The position numbers and the translations under genes are program-made. Under the pieces are notes generated by a model. It made no database searches and was not told the origin of the DNA. It saw only the letters and a program-made list of their open reading frames with translations. Positions 47,523 through 56,540 of a DNA stretch of 64,000 nt are shown here, piece by piece (position 1 is the first letter of the stretch; each line of letters opens with the position of its first letter). The stretch is from Sinorhizobium sp. 8-89 (GTDB lineage: Bacteria > Pseudomonadota > Alphaproteobacteria > Rhizobiales > Rhizobiaceae), in contig NZ_JASKLR010000001.1 in the NCBI RefSeq assembly GCF_030124325.1, positions 354,427 through 418,426 of the forward strand, in the 5' to 3' direction.

Positions 47523-47567
47523 GATCACGATGATTTTGGATTGATTCAGTCCAAAATCATCGTGATC
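47523..47567. repeat. 18-bp perfect palindromic repeat
   Basis: GATCACGATGATTTTGGA (47523-47540) is mirrored exactly by the complementary 18 bases at 47550-47567, around the 9-base loop TTGATTCAG. It is a strong hairpin and resembles a family of short intergenic elements in rhizobia. It ends 36 bases before the chosen start of the lipoprotein gene. Confidence 0.75.
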
Positions 47568-47602
47568 TGGTGTTTAACCGGGTTCAGCAGAGGTTGTGCA
47601 AC

Positions 47603-48148
47603 GTGTTTGGCAAAGTATCTCGCCGTCTTCTCGCCGTGTCTCTTCTTGCGGCGCTCGCCGGCTGCAACAAGACGCAAACGGGCGGCGCCATCGAATCTGG
47701 CGGCAGTGCGGCCGCCGCGACGCCGGCGGTAATACAGGCCGCTTGTCCTCAGGTTACTCTTCGGGACGGGACCTCCAGCTACCGCACCTATGCGAAGGGC
47801 GCGAAAGACGATCCGACCAAGGTCGTCTATCAAGCGTCACTTGCCGACACGACGCGCCAATGCGTGCAGAGTGCAGATGCGCTCAAGGTGACGGTGGTGG
47901 TGCAGGGGCGTGTCGCGGCAGGTCCCGCCGGCGGACCCGGCAAGCTGACCATGCCGATCCGCGTTGCGGCGACGGATGGCGAAAAGACGCTCTATTCCGA
48001 ACTCACCCAACATCCGGTCGAGATTCCGCAGGGAAGTGCCTCGACCCAGTTCGTTTTCACCAAGGCCGACGTCACGCTTCCCGCTGGTGCCGGCGCCGAA
48101 ACCAAGATTTTCGTCGGCTTCGACGAGGGGCCGCCCCGGACGCAGTGA
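47603..48148 (+). CDS. exported lipoprotein of unknown function
   Basis: A protein of about 181 residues starting with GTG at 47603 (AGAGG 9 bases upstream). The signal region FGKVSRRLLAVSLLAALAGC ends in the lipobox LAGC. A glycine/alanine linker is followed by a beta-rich domain (CPQVTLRDGTSSYRTYAKGAKDDPTKVVYQASLADTTRQC) and a cysteine pair. I do not recognise a named function. An alternative start is the GTG at 47570, giving 11 extra residues. It is convergent with the branched-chain amino-acid binding protein. Confidence 0.75.
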   Translation: MFGKVSRRLLAVSLLAALAGCNKTQTGGAIESGGSAAAATPAVIQAACPQVTLRDGTSSYRTYAKGAKDDPTKVVYQASLADTTRQCVQSADALKVTVVVQGRVAAGPAGGPGKLTMPIRVAATDGEKTLYSELTQHPVEIPQGSASTQFVFTKADVTLPAGAGAETKIFVGFDEGPPRTQ

Positions 48149-48181
48149 GGCCGGCGGACGGGTTATCCCGCAACACGCAAA

Positions 48182-48207
48182 AAACGCCGGGGCATGCCCC
48201 GGCGTTT
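48182..48207. terminator. bidirectional intrinsic terminator
   Basis: A 26-base self-complementary palindrome built on AAACGCCGGGGC and its mirror, with A-tract and T-tract ends. It separates two convergent genes. Confidence 0.85.
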
Positions 48208-48229
48208 CCTTTCGTCCGTCGCCGTCCGC

Positions 48230-49336
48230 TTATTCTGCGGCGACGCTCTGGCCGGCTTGCCATTTGTACAGCGAGAAGCTCGGCGAAGTGAGATCGCCGG
48301 TTTCGCCATAGGTCAGCTTGCCGATCGTGGTGTCGATCGCCTCGCCTGACTTGATCGCAGTTGCAACGGCAGTCGCGTCCTCGGCGGAACCGGCCTTCTC
48401 GATGCCCGCCTTGAGGACCTGCACAGCCGCATAGGCATTGAGCGTGAAGGCTTCGGCCGGGATGTTCTTGGCATTGAGAGCCTCGATGATCGGGGCTGCG
48501 GCCGGGTGGCGGGTTGCGTCGCTGGCATTGGTGTAGAGCGTGCCCTCGGCAGCGTCTCCGCCGATCGCCCAGAACTCGGTATTGGAGAGGCCGTCGCCGC
48601 CGATGAGTTGCGCCTTGACGCCCTGGTCGTGCATCTGGCGCACGAGCAGGCCGCCTTCGGCATGGTAGCCGCCGAAATAGACGACATCGACATTTTCGGC
48701 CTTGAGGCGCGTGACGACGGCTCCGAAGTCCTTTTCGCCGGGGGTCAGACCCTCGTAGACGACTTCGGTGATGCCGCCCGCGTTGATCGCAGCTTTGAAT
48801 CCATCGGCAAGGCCCTTGCCGTAGGCGGCCTTGTCGTGCAGCACGGCGACGCGCTTGTCCTTCAAGTTCTTGACGACATAGTCGGCGGCGACGACCGCCT
48901 GCTGGTCATCTCGCCCGCAGGTGCGCAGCACGTTCCACAGCCCGCGGGTCGTGAGGTCCGGCGTGGTCGCCGTCGGCGTAACCATCAGAATCCCGTTTTC
49001 CGCGAGCACGTCGGATGCCGGCATCGCGGTGCCGGAGGTTACCGGACCGACGACATAGCGCAGACCTTCGCCGGCAAGCTGGTTGGCAACGGATACGGCT
49101 TGCTTGGGTTCACCGGCGTCATCGACGATCTTGATGATGATCTTTTCGCCATTGATGCCGCCGGCATTGTTGATGGCCTCGACCGCCGCTTGGGCGCCGT
49201 TCTTGACCTGCTCGCCGAAGGCGGCGACCGGGCCCGTGAGCGGAGTGATCACGCCAATCGTGATATCGGCATGGGCGAGCGGTGCGAAAGCGACACCGGC
49301 CGCCAACGTCAAACCGGTCAATATCGAAAGACGCAT
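48230..49336 (-). CDS. branched-chain amino-acid ABC transporter substrate-binding protein
   Basis: A 368-residue periplasmic binding protein of the LivJ/LivK type. It begins [25 protein letters not shown] with a signal peptide, then [57 protein letters not shown] and [23 protein letters not shown]. The permease and ATPase genes are not adjacent. GGAGGAG lies upstream of the start. Its ligand within the amino-acid or amide group is not readable. Confidence 0.93.
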   Translation of the reverse strand: MRLSILTGLTLAAGVAFAPLAHADITIGVITPLTGPVAAFGEQVKNGAQAAVEAINNAGGINGEKIIIKIVDDAGEPKQAVSVANQLAGEGLRYVVGPVTSGTAMPASDVLAENGILMVTPTATTPDLTTRGLWNVLRTCGRDDQQAVVAADYVVKNLKDKRVAVLHDKAAYGKGLADGFKAAINAGGITEVVYEGLTPGEKDFGAVVTRLKAENVDVVYFGGYHAEGGLLVRQMHDQGVKAQLIGGDGLSNTEFWAIGGDAAEGTLYTNASDATRHPAAAPIIEALNAKNIPAEAFTLNAYAAVQVLKAGIEKAGSAEDATAVATAIKSGEAIDTTIGKLTYGETGDLTSPSFSLYKWQAGQSVAAE

Positions 49337-49649
49337 AATGTCTCCTCCTTGGAAGTAACGCTTGTGGACTGCTTGATATAGCCCCTGGGCGCAGTGCGAA
49401 AGCCATGATTTTCGAAGGAAGGTCACGCGCAATCAATGCGGCATGGCGTCCTCGCGCGCCAAATGAGCGCGCCCCCATCGCAACCCGCGGGATTTTTCCG
49501 TCCCGGTAGCCGGGCGAAAAAGAGATCTGGCCCGCTGTAGGTTCCCTTAAATCGCAGCCGATTTAAAGGATAAAACATGCAGCGATTCAAAGTGCTACAG
49601 CGTCCTTTGCGCGTCTATTAAAGCACGCAGCGCTGTAGTCACACGACCG
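49337..49649. other. gap between livK-like gene and HAD gene, with RIME copy 4
   Basis: A 313-bp gene-free region. The left part is the leader of the binding-protein gene; the right part is filled by RIME copy 4. A small GC hairpin CCCGG-TAG-CCGGG is at 49502-49514. Confidence 0.6.
49533..49638. repeat. RIME intergenic repeat, copy 4 (hairpin A degenerate)
   Basis: The right hairpin is intact: CTACAGCG near 49595 pairs with CGCTGTAG ending 49638. The left hairpin keeps ACATGCAG near 49575 and the TTAAATCG/CGATTTAA core, but the outer left arm reads CGCTGTAG instead of CTGCATGT, as if arms had been exchanged. Confidence 0.75.
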
Positions 49650-50345
49650 TCAGGCCGTCATGGACTCCGACCATTCGGCGAGCGCTGCGATCACGCCGGG
49701 CAAGACCGCCATGCGGGAAATCACCGTCTCGGCGCCGGCTTCCGTCAACTTATCCGCATGCGACGGATAGGTATGGGCGCCGCCGGTGAAGCCGACGACG
49801 CGCATCCCTGCGGCGCGGGCGCCATGGATGCCGTGCACCGAATCCTCGATGACGAGGACGCGCGAAGGGTCGATTCCGAATTGGGCGGCGCCATGCAGGA
49901 AGATGTCCGGCTTCGGCTTGACGCGGTCTGGGCCGAGATCACGCGCCGAGTAGATATGCTTGCCGAAATGGTCCCTGATGCCGACCTTGCCGAGCATTAT
50001 GGCAAGGCGCTCGGAGGTGGAGTTGGAGCAGACGCAATGCGGCAGCGTCAGTTGCGTCAGCGCCAGCTTGACGCCGTCGATGATCTTGACGTCGCGGGCA
50101 AGCCGCTTGTCGAGAATCGCGTCGACCTTGTCGATCAGCGATGCCGACAGGGGAATGCTCGCTTCCTTCTCGATTGCGAGCAGGGTGTTGCGCCAGGTCA
50201 TGCCGGCGAAGCGCTCGGCCATTTCCTCGACGCTGATCGGGTAACCCGCTTCCGTCAGCAATCCGGCCTCGACTTCCGAGGCGATGATTTCCGAGTCGAC
50301 GAGAACACCGTCGCAGTCGAAGATAATGAGATCGATACCGGTCAT
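49650..50345 (-). CDS. HAD-superfamily hydrolase (phosphoglycolate/beta-phosphoglucomutase-like)
   Basis: A 231-residue HAD protein. Motif I is LIIFDCDGVLVDSEIIASEVE, motif II the VCSNSTSERLA threonine/serine region, motif III the lysine in RVKPKPDIFLHGA, and motif IV VLVIEDSVHGIHGARAAGM. It has the small alpha cap of the phosphatase/phosphomutase branch. The substrate is a phosphorylated sugar or similar and cannot be named. The ATG at 50345 is supported by MTGIDLIIFDCDG. Confidence 0.9.
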   Translation of the reverse strand: MTGIDLIIFDCDGVLVDSEIIASEVEAGLLTEAGYPISVEEMAERFAGMTWRNTLLAIEKEASIPLSASLIDKVDAILDKRLARDVKIIDGVKLALTQLTLPHCVCSNSTSERLAIMLGKVGIRDHFGKHIYSARDLGPDRVKPKPDIFLHGAAQFGIDPSRVLVIEDSVHGIHGARAAGMRVVGFTGGAHTYPSHADKLTEAGAETVISRMAVLPGVIAALAEWSESMTA

Positions 50346-50524
50346 TTGGGAGTCAGTTCCTTGGGAGAAAAGGCGCCACTGGCAGGGGAGGAGTCTGGAT
50401 CGCCACGAGCGCGACAGCAGGCGGAGCTTTATACGATGGCGGCCCAAAGCTCAACCTTTGGAAATCGCCGGAAGAGTACCCGGGCTTCCTCGACAGCGTC
50501 GGGATGCGCCTCTATCTGTAGCGC

Positions 50525-51193
50525 ATGAACAGGGAACGCGACGACACGCTTGCGAGCCGCATCAGCCGCGTGCTTGCCGAAAGGATCATCTCCGGAGTGC
50601 TGCCGCCGGGCGAGCGGCTGCGGCAGGATCACGTTGCCGAGGAGTTCGGCGCCAGTCACGTTCCTGTGCGCGAGGCCTTTCGCCGGCTTGAAGCGCAGGG
50701 GCTTGCGGTCAGCGAACCGCGCCGTGGCGTGCGCGTCGCCGCTTTCGACCTCAAGGAGGTGCGCGAGGTGGCAGAGATGCGGGCCGTCCTGGAGGTTTTG
50801 GCACTGCGCCACGCCGTGCCGCACCTGACGCCGGCGATCCTCGATCGGGCCGAGGCGGCAACGGTTGCGGCCGACCGTTCACGGGACGTGCGCTCCTGGG
50901 AGGCGGCGAACCGCGCCTTCCACCGGATAATTCTCGAGCCTTGTGGCATGCCGCGCTTGCTCGCGGCGATCGACGATCTTCATGCAGCAAGTGCCCGGTT
51001 TCTTTTCTCGGCTTGGCGTTCGAGCTGGGAAGCCCGCACCGATCACGATCATCGCGCCATCCTGGCGGCTCTCCGTCAAGGGAAGGGCGAGGAGGCGGCA
51101 GCCATTCTCGAGCGTCACGTGGGCTGGATCGGCAAGACTCCGGTGAAGACCGCAGCCGGTGAGGTCCACGACGCCTTCTCTATCGTCGGCTAG
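50525..51193 (+). CDS. bioR: BioR biotin repressor (GntR/FadR family)
   Basis: A 222-residue regulator. An N-terminal winged helix (TLASRISRVLAERIISGVLPPGERLRQDHVAEEFGASHVPVREAFRRLEAQGLAV) is joined to a FadR-type helical effector domain (VREVAEMRAVLEVLALRHAV to RSWEAANRAFHRIILEPCG). The neighbouring bioY and three TTATCTATAA-type boxes in the 205-bp gap downstream identify it as BioR, the alphaproteobacterial biotin repressor. A weak half-matching CTATCTGTAG (50512-50521) overlaps its own start region, so autoregulation is uncertain. Confidence 0.88.
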   Translation: MNRERDDTLASRISRVLAERIISGVLPPGERLRQDHVAEEFGASHVPVREAFRRLEAQGLAVSEPRRGVRVAAFDLKEVREVAEMRAVLEVLALRHAVPHLTPAILDRAEAATVAADRSRDVRSWEAANRAFHRIILEPCGMPRLLAAIDDLHAASARFLFSAWRSSWEARTDHDHRAILAALRQGKGEEAAAILERHVGWIGKTPVKTAAGEVHDAFSIVG

Positions 51194-51218
51194 AGGCCGT
51201 CGCTGCGACGATTCAAAA

Positions 51219-51228
51219 TTATCTATAA
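51219..51228. promoter_or_regulatory. BioR box 1
   Basis: TTATCTATAA, an exact match to the BioR consensus TTATMKATAA, 25 bases after the bioR stop codon and 169 bases before bioY. Confidence 0.8.
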
Positions 51229-51342
51229 TTTCTCCAGCCGGAGGCGCGTGGATGCGTCGCTCCAGAGCTTCCATTCGGTTGCGAGCGCCAGTTCGCAGCC
51301 TCATGACTATTGATCGCGTCTCGGCTTACGGCTATTGGATAA

Positions 51343-51352
51343 TTATAGATAG
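51343..51352. promoter_or_regulatory. BioR box 2
   Basis: TTATAGATAG, one base away from the BioR consensus. It is 19 bases upstream of box 3, nearly two helical turns, suggesting side-by-side binding. Confidence 0.72.
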
Positions 51353-51361
51353 TTCCAGAAA

Positions 51362-51371
51362 TTATCTATAA
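51362..51371. promoter_or_regulatory. BioR box 3 overlapping a TATAAT element
   Basis: TTATCTATAA matches the consensus exactly and overlaps TATAAT (51367-51372), a likely -10 element for bioY. The ATG of bioY is 26 bases further on. Binding here would block the promoter. Confidence 0.82.
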
Positions 51372-51397
51372 TTCTGAATTCCAACTTGAGAGAACCA

Positions 51398-51991
51398 ATG
51401 TCCGATCTTGTTTCTGCGCATTCGCCCGTTTTCGATCCGCTGCGTCTCGACGGAAAAGCGTGGCCACTCAAGGCGCTGTTCGTGCTGGCAGGCACAGGCT
51501 TCCTTGCAATCTCCTCGCAGATCAGCGTGCCGATGGTGCCGGTGCCGATCACCATGCAGACCTTCGCAATCACCATGATCGGCGTCATCTACGGCTGGCG
51601 TCTGGGTGTGGTCACCATCCTGGCATGGCTGACGGAGGCCTTGGTCGGGCTGCCGGTGCTTGCCAATGGCGCGGGCGGCATCGTCCACTTTGCCGGTCCG
51701 ACGGCCGGTTACCTCGCCTCGTTTCCGCTGATCGGCGGCCTCGCCGGTTGGCTCGCCGCGCGCGGCTGGACGGGTGATCGGGTGGTGCTGAGCTTCCTGG
51801 CGCACTTCTCCGCCAATATCCTCTGCCTCGTCATCGGTGTGGCGTGGCTTGCCACGCTGATCGGCCTCGAAGAGGCGATCATGTTGGGCGCCGCTCCATT
51901 CCTGCTCGGTGCGGTCCTGAAATCAGCGTTAGCGGCGGCGGTTCTCAAGGCAATCCAGCGCTCCATTCGCAAGCCGGCAGGCCTGTTTTGA
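51398..51991 (+). CDS. bioY: BioY biotin transporter (solo)
   Basis: A 197-residue BioY with six hydrophobic segments. The family blocks are ISSQISVPMVPVPITMQTFAITMIGVIYGWRLGVVTILAWLTEALVGLPVLANGAGG and GPTAGYLASFPLIGGLAGW. Solo BioY proteins can transport biotin without a dedicated BioMN pair. The ATG at 51398 (MSDLVSAHSP) is used; a TTG at 51386 would add 4 residues. It overlaps the DUF1284 gene by one base (TGATG). The paralogue in the BioMNY operon is at 8880. Confidence 0.93.
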   Translation: MSDLVSAHSPVFDPLRLDGKAWPLKALFVLAGTGFLAISSQISVPMVPVPITMQTFAITMIGVIYGWRLGVVTILAWLTEALVGLPVLANGAGGIVHFAGPTAGYLASFPLIGGLAGWLAARGWTGDRVVLSFLAHFSANILCLVIGVAWLATLIGLEEAIMLGAAPFLLGAVLKSALAAAVLKAIQRSIRKPAGLF

Positions 51992-52404
51992 TGGTTCGCC
52001 TGCGCGGGCATCATCTTCTGTGTCTGCTGACCTTCGTGGGCGAGGGCTATACGCCCTCGTTCACCCGCAACTATCGCCAGATTGCCGGTCGCCTTTCGGC
52101 CGGCGAGCCGATCGAGATTGTCGACGGGCCGGACGATATCTGCGCGCCGATGCGGGATGTGCCCGAGGCGCATTGCCGTAACGAAAATATCCGCTGTCGC
52201 GACAACCGGGCTTTGGCTGCGGTATCCAACCTGCTCGGGCTGCCGCTTGGTCCCGGCTCGGTTCTCATTCTCGATGATGGCCGCCTTCAGGACCTGCGCG
52301 GCGCCTTTACGCGTGGCTCTGTTCGCGCCGCCTGCGACGAATGCGAATGGTCCACGCTTTGTACACGCGTCGCGACCGATGGCTTTGATGGCGTGCTCGT
52401 TTGA
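51991..52404 (+). CDS. DUF1284 cysteine-rich protein, coupled to bioY
   Basis: A 137-residue protein: MVRLRGHHLLCLLTFVGEGYTPSFTRNYRQI, then CAPMRDVPEAHCRNENIRCRDN and CDECEWSTLC. Six or more cysteines in two clusters suggest an iron-sulfur or metal site. It matches DUF1284, function unknown. Its ATG uses the last base of the bioY stop codon, so it should be made with BioY and controlled by the BioR boxes. A link to biotin is inference from this coupling. Confidence 0.85.
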   Translation: MVRLRGHHLLCLLTFVGEGYTPSFTRNYRQIAGRLSAGEPIEIVDGPDDICAPMRDVPEAHCRNENIRCRDNRALAAVSNLLGLPLGPGSVLILDDGRLQDLRGAFTRGSVRAACDECEWSTLCTRVATDGFDGVLV

Positions 52405-52431
52405 GGAGTGCCGGCGTCGGCTGCCGTATCC

Positions 52432-53112
52432 CTATTGCGGAAAGAGCTCTGAGAAGGCTTTTTCGCCAGTGGCGGTAAAGCGGATGGCACGGCTGTTCTG
52501 CTCGCGCTTCGCCCAGCCCTTGTCGATGAAGAGGGTCAGGAGCGCCTCACCGAGCGAGCCGGCGAGATGCGAACGGCGCTCGCTCCAGTCGAGGCAGGTC
52601 CGACAGATCGGTCGGCGTGATTTCTTGAGCGCGGCGTAGTCGATGCCCAGCGCCTCGACGCGGGCGCGACCGCCATCGGTCAGCGCAAGGTCTTCGCCTG
52701 TCACTGCGATCTGCCGTGCGGCCACCAGGCTGTCGAGCATGCGTACGCCGTAATCGCCGGCCAGATGATTGTAGCAGACGCGCGCCTTTCTCAGCGCCGG
52801 GTCCTTCGGCCCCGGTTGATGGCGCGTCAGGCCGCGGCTCGCTGCAAAACCCATGATGCTTTCGAGCATCAGCCCGACCTCATCCTCGCTCAAGGCATAA
52901 TAGCGGTGGCGGCCCTGCTTGCGCTGCGTCAACAGGCCGCCAGCCTCGAGCTTGGCGAGGTGTGAACTCGCGGTCTGCAATGTGATTCCGGCATGTGCCG
53001 CAAGCTCCGTCGGCGTCAATGCCCGACCGCCCATCAGCGCGGTCAGCATATTGGCGCGCGCAGGATCGCCGATGAGCGAGCCGATCAAGGCAATGTCCGG
53101 ACCTTCCTTCAT
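52432..53112 (-). CDS. ArsR-type winged-helix transcriptional regulator
   Basis: A 226-residue regulator. The ArsR/HTH_20 DNA-binding half covers residues 1-95 (LIGDPARANMLTALMGGRALTPTELAAHAGITLQTASSHLAKLEAGGLLTQRKQGRHRYYALSEDEVGLML). A C-terminal extension with cysteines (KSRRPICRTCLDWSERRSHLAG) is longer than in classical ArsR. Divergent start codons face the small NIPSNAP-type gene, with a palindrome between them, so it probably regulates that pair and itself. Confidence 0.9.
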   Translation of the reverse strand: MKEGPDIALIGSLIGDPARANMLTALMGGRALTPTELAAHAGITLQTASSHLAKLEAGGLLTQRKQGRHRYYALSEDEVGLMLESIMGFAASRGLTRHQPGPKDPALRKARVCYNHLAGDYGVRMLDSLVAARQIAVTGEDLALTDGGRARVEALGIDYAALKKSRRPICRTCLDWSERRSHLAGSLGEALLTLFIDKGWAKREQNSRAIRFTATGEKAFSELFPQ

Positions 53113-53113
53113 A

Positions 53114-53131
53114 CTTCGATCTTAATCGAAG
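53114..53131. promoter_or_regulatory. palindromic operator of the ArsR-type regulator
   Basis: CTTCGAT-CTTA-ATCGAAG, a perfect 7-4-7 dyad lying 2 bases from the regulator start codon and 54 bases from the divergent gene. It has the size and position of ArsR-family sites. Confidence 0.65.
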
Positions 53132-53184
53132 CATTCGCGCCGGACAAGGAGGCATAATTGTTCCCAAGCCAGAAGGAGAAAACC

Positions 53185-53505
53185 ATGATCACCTGCTTCA
53201 TCCGTTACGAGATCGATCCGTTTCGCAAGGACGACTTTGCGACCTACGCCCGCAATTGGGGCCAAGCCATCCCTCGCTGCGGCGCCGATCTCATCGGCTA
53301 TTTCGGCCCGCACGAAGGTTCGGCGACGACCGCCTACGGCGTCTACAACATCGAAAGCCTCGCCGCCTACGAAGCCTATCGCGCCACACTCGCCGCCGAC
53401 CCGCTTGGGCGCGAGAACTACGAGTTCGCGCGGAGGGAACGCTTCATCTTGAAGGAGGAACGCATCTTTTTGAGGAATGTCTCTCTGCCGCATGGAAAGG
53501 AGTGA
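53185..53505 (+). CDS. NIPSNAP-family small protein
   Basis: A 106-residue protein beginning MITCFIRYEIDPFRKDDFATYARNWGQAIPRCGADLIGYFGPHEGSATTAYGVYNIESLAAYEAYR. This is the NIPSNAP/dimeric alpha-beta barrel pattern; the bacterial function is unknown. The ATG at 53185 has AAGGAG upstream. It is followed after 4 bp by an ABM-type gene, and the two are likely one operon controlled by the divergent regulator. Confidence 0.87.
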   Translation: MITCFIRYEIDPFRKDDFATYARNWGQAIPRCGADLIGYFGPHEGSATTAYGVYNIESLAAYEAYRATLAADPLGRENYEFARRERFILKEERIFLRNVSLPHGKE

Positions 53506-53509
53506 CGCG

Positions 53510-53869
53510 ATGATTGCTGTGATATTCGAAGTTGTGCCGGCCGCAGGGAGGCGTGACACCTATCTCGGCCTTGCCGCCGATCTGCGGCCCCTTCTGGACA
53601 GCATCGATGGCTTCATTTCCATCGAGCGTTTCCAGAGCCTCACCGATCCGAATAAGCTGCTGTCGCTCTCCTTCTGGCGCGATGAAACGGCGGTGCAGGC
53701 GTGGCGCATCGGCGCCGAGCATCGCACCGCGCAGGAGGCGGGCCGGCGTGGAGTCTTTGCCGACTACCGGCTGAGGATCGCGGCAGTCGTCCGGGACTAC
53801 GGTCTCAACGATCGCGATCAGGCGCCGGCCGACAGCCGCCAGTGGCATGATCGGGACGAGACGACTTGA
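53510..53869 (+). CDS. antibiotic-biosynthesis-monooxygenase (ABM) fold protein
   Basis: A 119-residue protein beginning MIAVIFEVVPAAGRRDTYLGLAADLRPLLDSIDGFISIERFQSLTDPNKLLSLSFWRDETAVQAWR. This is a single ABM/dimeric alpha-beta barrel domain, used by small oxygenases and haem-degrading enzymes. Activity cannot be assigned. AAGGAG lies upstream of the ATG at 53510. It closes the pair begun by the NIPSNAP gene. Confidence 0.88.
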   Translation: MIAVIFEVVPAAGRRDTYLGLAADLRPLLDSIDGFISIERFQSLTDPNKLLSLSFWRDETAVQAWRIGAEHRTAQEAGRRGVFADYRLRIAAVVRDYGLNDRDQAPADSRQWHDRDETT

Positions 53870-53955
53870 GGAAAGCGCTGCACAGGTGAACCACTGATCG
53901 CGGATTGGTCGGCATAAGCATGGACGCGAATTTTTCTGGAGCGGCTTCAGCCTTT

Positions 53956-55151
<1,196 letters not shown>

Positions 55152-55226
55152 TCAACCAGTTCCGCTCGGGTCTTCGAAAGGCGCTCCGTCCGGTTTTTGT
55201 ACCTTCAGTCCCGGAGGGAGAGCTTT

Positions 55227-55260
55227 AAACGCCCGGAATCCGCAAGGATTCCGGGCGTTT
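55227..55260 (+). terminator. intrinsic terminator after ccrM
   Basis: AAACGCCCGGAATCC (55227-55241) and its exact 15-base complement (55246-55260), loop GCAA. It ends in TTT and may also serve the convergent RTX gene. Confidence 0.85.
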
Positions 55261-55321
55261 GTAATCAATGTCGGAAAAGGAAACCCGCCGCGGCAGGTCT
55301 TCCATCGAGAGATGCAGCGTA

Positions 55322-56359
55322 TCAGAGAAAGAAGTCGTCGAACCGCAAGCTGGAGACGCCATTGACCTTGATCTGGAAATCGGCGTAGCCGTCGCCATTG
55401 ACGTCACCGGAGACGACCCCGTAGCGGAAATTGAGCTCGCCCGCCTCTCCGGAGAAGGTGCTGCTGCCGATGAAGGTGAAGCTCTGATTGCCGCTCCAGG
55501 TCGTGTCGGCGTCGATCGTCGAAAGGTCGATCACGTCGTATTCGGAACGATGGAAATCGGTGATCACATCGCGGCTGCTGCCGACCGCCGTTTCGCTGAT
55601 CGAATTGAAGTCGAAGTCGTCGGCGCCAGTACCGCCGACCAGATAATCGAACCCTGTCCCGCCGCGCAGGATGTCTGCGCCGGAGCCGCCATAGAGATCG
55701 TCGGCACCGCTGCCGCCGTCGAGAAAGTCGTTGCCGCCGAGGCCGTCAAGAATGTCGTTGCCACCGAGCCCGCGCAGGACATTGGCGACCGAGCTGCCGG
55801 TAATATCGTCGTGGCCGTAATTCGTGCCCGTCGCATTCTCGATACTGATCAGGTCTTCCCGACGACCCGTGCCGGTGGTCGCATATTTATAGCCGAGGTC
55901 GATCGTCACCCCTCTGCCGCGCTCCGAGCTGAAGCTGTCCTGCAGTTGATAGCTGATCGTATCGACTCCGGTTCCGCCGTTGAAATAGTTCTTGAAACCG
56001 ACGGAGAGGAAGGTGTCGTTGCCGCTATCGCCATAATAGTCGCTGGCGTAGGTCTCAATCTCAAACCGGTCGTTGCCGGTGCCGCCGGAAACTACGTCAT
56101 AGGAGCTTGCGTCGCGGACACGTGCGTCGGCGATGTAAAGGTCGTCGCCGGCACCCATGAAGATATCGTTGCCACCCTCGAAGTAATTCACGACCATGTC
56201 GTTGCCGTAGCCGGCATCGACGAAGTTGTATCCGCCGTAGGCGTCAGTCCTGTTCAGGTAAATCTGGTCGTTGCCATCAAGTGCATAGATCTCAACCGAG
56301 ATGTAACCGTTCTGAACGATCTTATCGCTGTAGTTCGTTCCGTAGATACGCGTGGCCAT
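55322..56359 (-). CDS. RTX calcium-binding secreted protein
   Basis: A 345-residue protein beginning MATRIYGTNYSDKIVQNGYISVEIYALDGNDQIYLNRTDAY. It carries several RTX nonapeptide-type repeats (GGTGNDRFE, GLGGNDILDGLGGNDFLDGGSGADDLYGGSGADILRGGTGFDYLVGGTGADDF) that bind calcium in a beta-roll. The C-terminus (FRYGVVSGDVNGDGYADFQIKVNGVSSLRFDDFFL) resembles serralysin-type M10 secretion ends. There is no N-terminal signal, so type I secretion is expected. No transporter genes are in the window, and no enzyme domain was recognised. Confidence 0.86.
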   Translation of the reverse strand: MATRIYGTNYSDKIVQNGYISVEIYALDGNDQIYLNRTDAYGGYNFVDAGYGNDMVVNYFEGGNDIFMGAGDDLYIADARVRDASSYDVVSGGTGNDRFEIETYASDYYGDSGNDTFLSVGFKNYFNGGTGVDTISYQLQDSFSSERGRGVTIDLGYKYATTGTGRREDLISIENATGTNYGHDDITGSSVANVLRGLGGNDILDGLGGNDFLDGGSGADDLYGGSGADILRGGTGFDYLVGGTGADDFDFNSISETAVGSSRDVITDFHRSEYDVIDLSTIDADTTWSGNQSFTFIGSSTFSGEAGELNFRYGVVSGDVNGDGYADFQIKVNGVSSLRFDDFFL

Positions 56360-56502
56360 GGAGAAGAACCTTTCGGGGTGGGCGTCGAATTCTGGCCGTG
56401 ATCATTAAGGGTGAGACCTGAATGACGGCTGAACCGATTGTGGCGCTTTGGTGATTTCACAGCCACCACGGACATTAAAAAATCGTGCGACTCAAAGAGT
56501 TG

Positions 56503-56540
56503 GATCATTTCACCGTTTCAATGGAAACAGTGAAATGATC
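56503..56540. repeat. palindromic repeat touching the stop codon of the HAD gene
   Basis: GATCATTTCAC (56503-56513) pairs with GTGAAATGATC (56530-56540), with an inner GTTTC/GAAAC pair. It has the form of a common rhizobial short repeat. Its last base is also the first base of the neighbouring gene's stop codon complement. Confidence 0.72.

Larger units (their letters stand above)
47108..47602. other. gene-free gap upstream of thrC with RIME copy and palindrome
   Basis: A 495-bp region with no gene that I can support. It holds the thrC leader on its left, RIME copy 3 in the middle, and the 18-bp palindrome and leader of the lipoprotein gene on its right. Confidence 0.7.

Noticed and set aside
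50512-50521. BioR box in front of bioR itself
   Set aside because: CTATCTGTAG differs from the consensus at three positions and is too weak to claim autoregulation.
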